Position numbers and translations under genes: made by a program. Source: Caulobacteraceae bacterium (GTDB lineage: Bacteria > Pseudomonadota > Alphaproteobacteria > Caulobacterales > Caulobacteraceae). Taken from it: 5,460 bases of DNA. The stretch is from NCBI GenBank assembly GCA_030151985.1, contig JASLDZ010000101.1, positions 1 to 5,460 of the forward strand. The letters run 5' to 3'. Under the pieces are notes generated by a model that saw only the letters and a list, made by a program, of their open reading frames with translations, ran no database searches and was not told the origin of the DNA. Positions 5,333-5,460 of the stretch are shown here, piece after piece (within the stretch, counting starts at the first letter, position 1; each line of letters opens with the position of its first letter).

Positions 5333-5460
5333 GCGGCGCCTCCCTGGGCCTGCCCCTGGGAGGCGCTCTTCAGCAGGAAGGCGCAGGGCGTGACGACGGC
5401 CACGAAACACATCAGCGCCCAGAACACGTCGACGTAGGAGAGCATCGCCGCCTGCCGCGT
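5329..5460 (-). CDS. DHA2/EmrB-type MFS drug:H+ antiporter, C-terminal end only
   Basis: The last 43 codons before a TGA at 5331-5329 are visible; the rest lies beyond the right edge. The residues R-Q-A-A-M-L-S-Y-V-D-V-F-W form the short loop that precedes the last helix in 14-helix DHA2 transporters. The helix V-F-W-A-L-M-C-F-V-A-V-V and a short Gln/Ala/Gly-rich cytoplasmic tail follow. The stop overlaps the ATG of the NodT-like gene by ATGA. EmrB-type pump plus NodT-type outer-membrane channel is a standard efflux pair; an EmrA/HlyD-type adaptor would be expected upstream, outside the window. The fragment is too short to name a substrate. Confidence 0.82.
   Translation of the reverse strand, partial: TRQAAMLSYVDVFWALMCFVAVVTPCAFLLKSASQGQAQGGAA

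Noticed and set aside
5333..5410. Upstream start for the NodT-like gene at 5410
   Set aside because: It would put 26 charged residues before a good lipoprotein signal and overlap the DHA2 gene; the ATG at 5332 has AGGGAGG 6 nt upstream.

Overview
This 5.46-kb window of GC-rich DNA comes from a bacterium with a purple-bacterial type II photosynthetic reaction centre. The lineage is most likely a phototrophic or aerobic anoxygenic phototrophic proteobacterium, probably alphaproteobacterial. That is inferred from GC content, the L/M sequence style, tandem PpsR/CrtJ-type operators, and the small SH3 and NodT-type neighbours. No marker here fixes the genus.

Positions 1-2408, minus strand: a tight reaction-centre operon pufL-pufM-pufC. 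pufL (276 aa) and pufM (355 aa) are complete, with a 4-bp gap between them. pufC overlaps the pufM stop by ATGA and runs off the left edge after two of its expected four haem motifs. PufL and PufM should form the membrane core that carries the special pair, pheophytins, quinones and non-haem iron. PufC should re-reduce the photo-oxidised special pair from the periplasmic side. No light-harvesting genes (pufB, pufA), pufQ or bchCXYZ precede pufL, which is not the usual order.

Positions 2409-2527: a 119-bp divergent control region. It holds two PpsR/CrtJ-like palindromes with 8 bp between them, a candidate minus-strand promoter under them, and a GC-rich hairpin that would lie at the 5' end of the puf transcript.

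Positions 2528-2890, plus strand: a small exported SH3-like protein. Positions 2898-5460, minus strand: the end of a second operon whose genes are translationally coupled by ATGA overlaps. It contains the last 43 codons of a DHA2/EmrB-type drug:H+ antiporter, a NodT-family outer-membrane efflux lipoprotein, and a YfdC-type formate/nitrite transporter family channel. These are not photosynthesis genes, so the puf operon sits either at the edge of a photosynthesis gene cluster or apart from it.

The most interesting signals are residue changes at functionally important reaction-centre positions. They are Gln at L104, a Ser L213/Glu M44 pair in the QB proton pathway, His L166 and Asp M199 near the special pair, and loss of the expected haem-1 Met ligand in PufC. 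The missing pufBA and the tandem operators are also notable.
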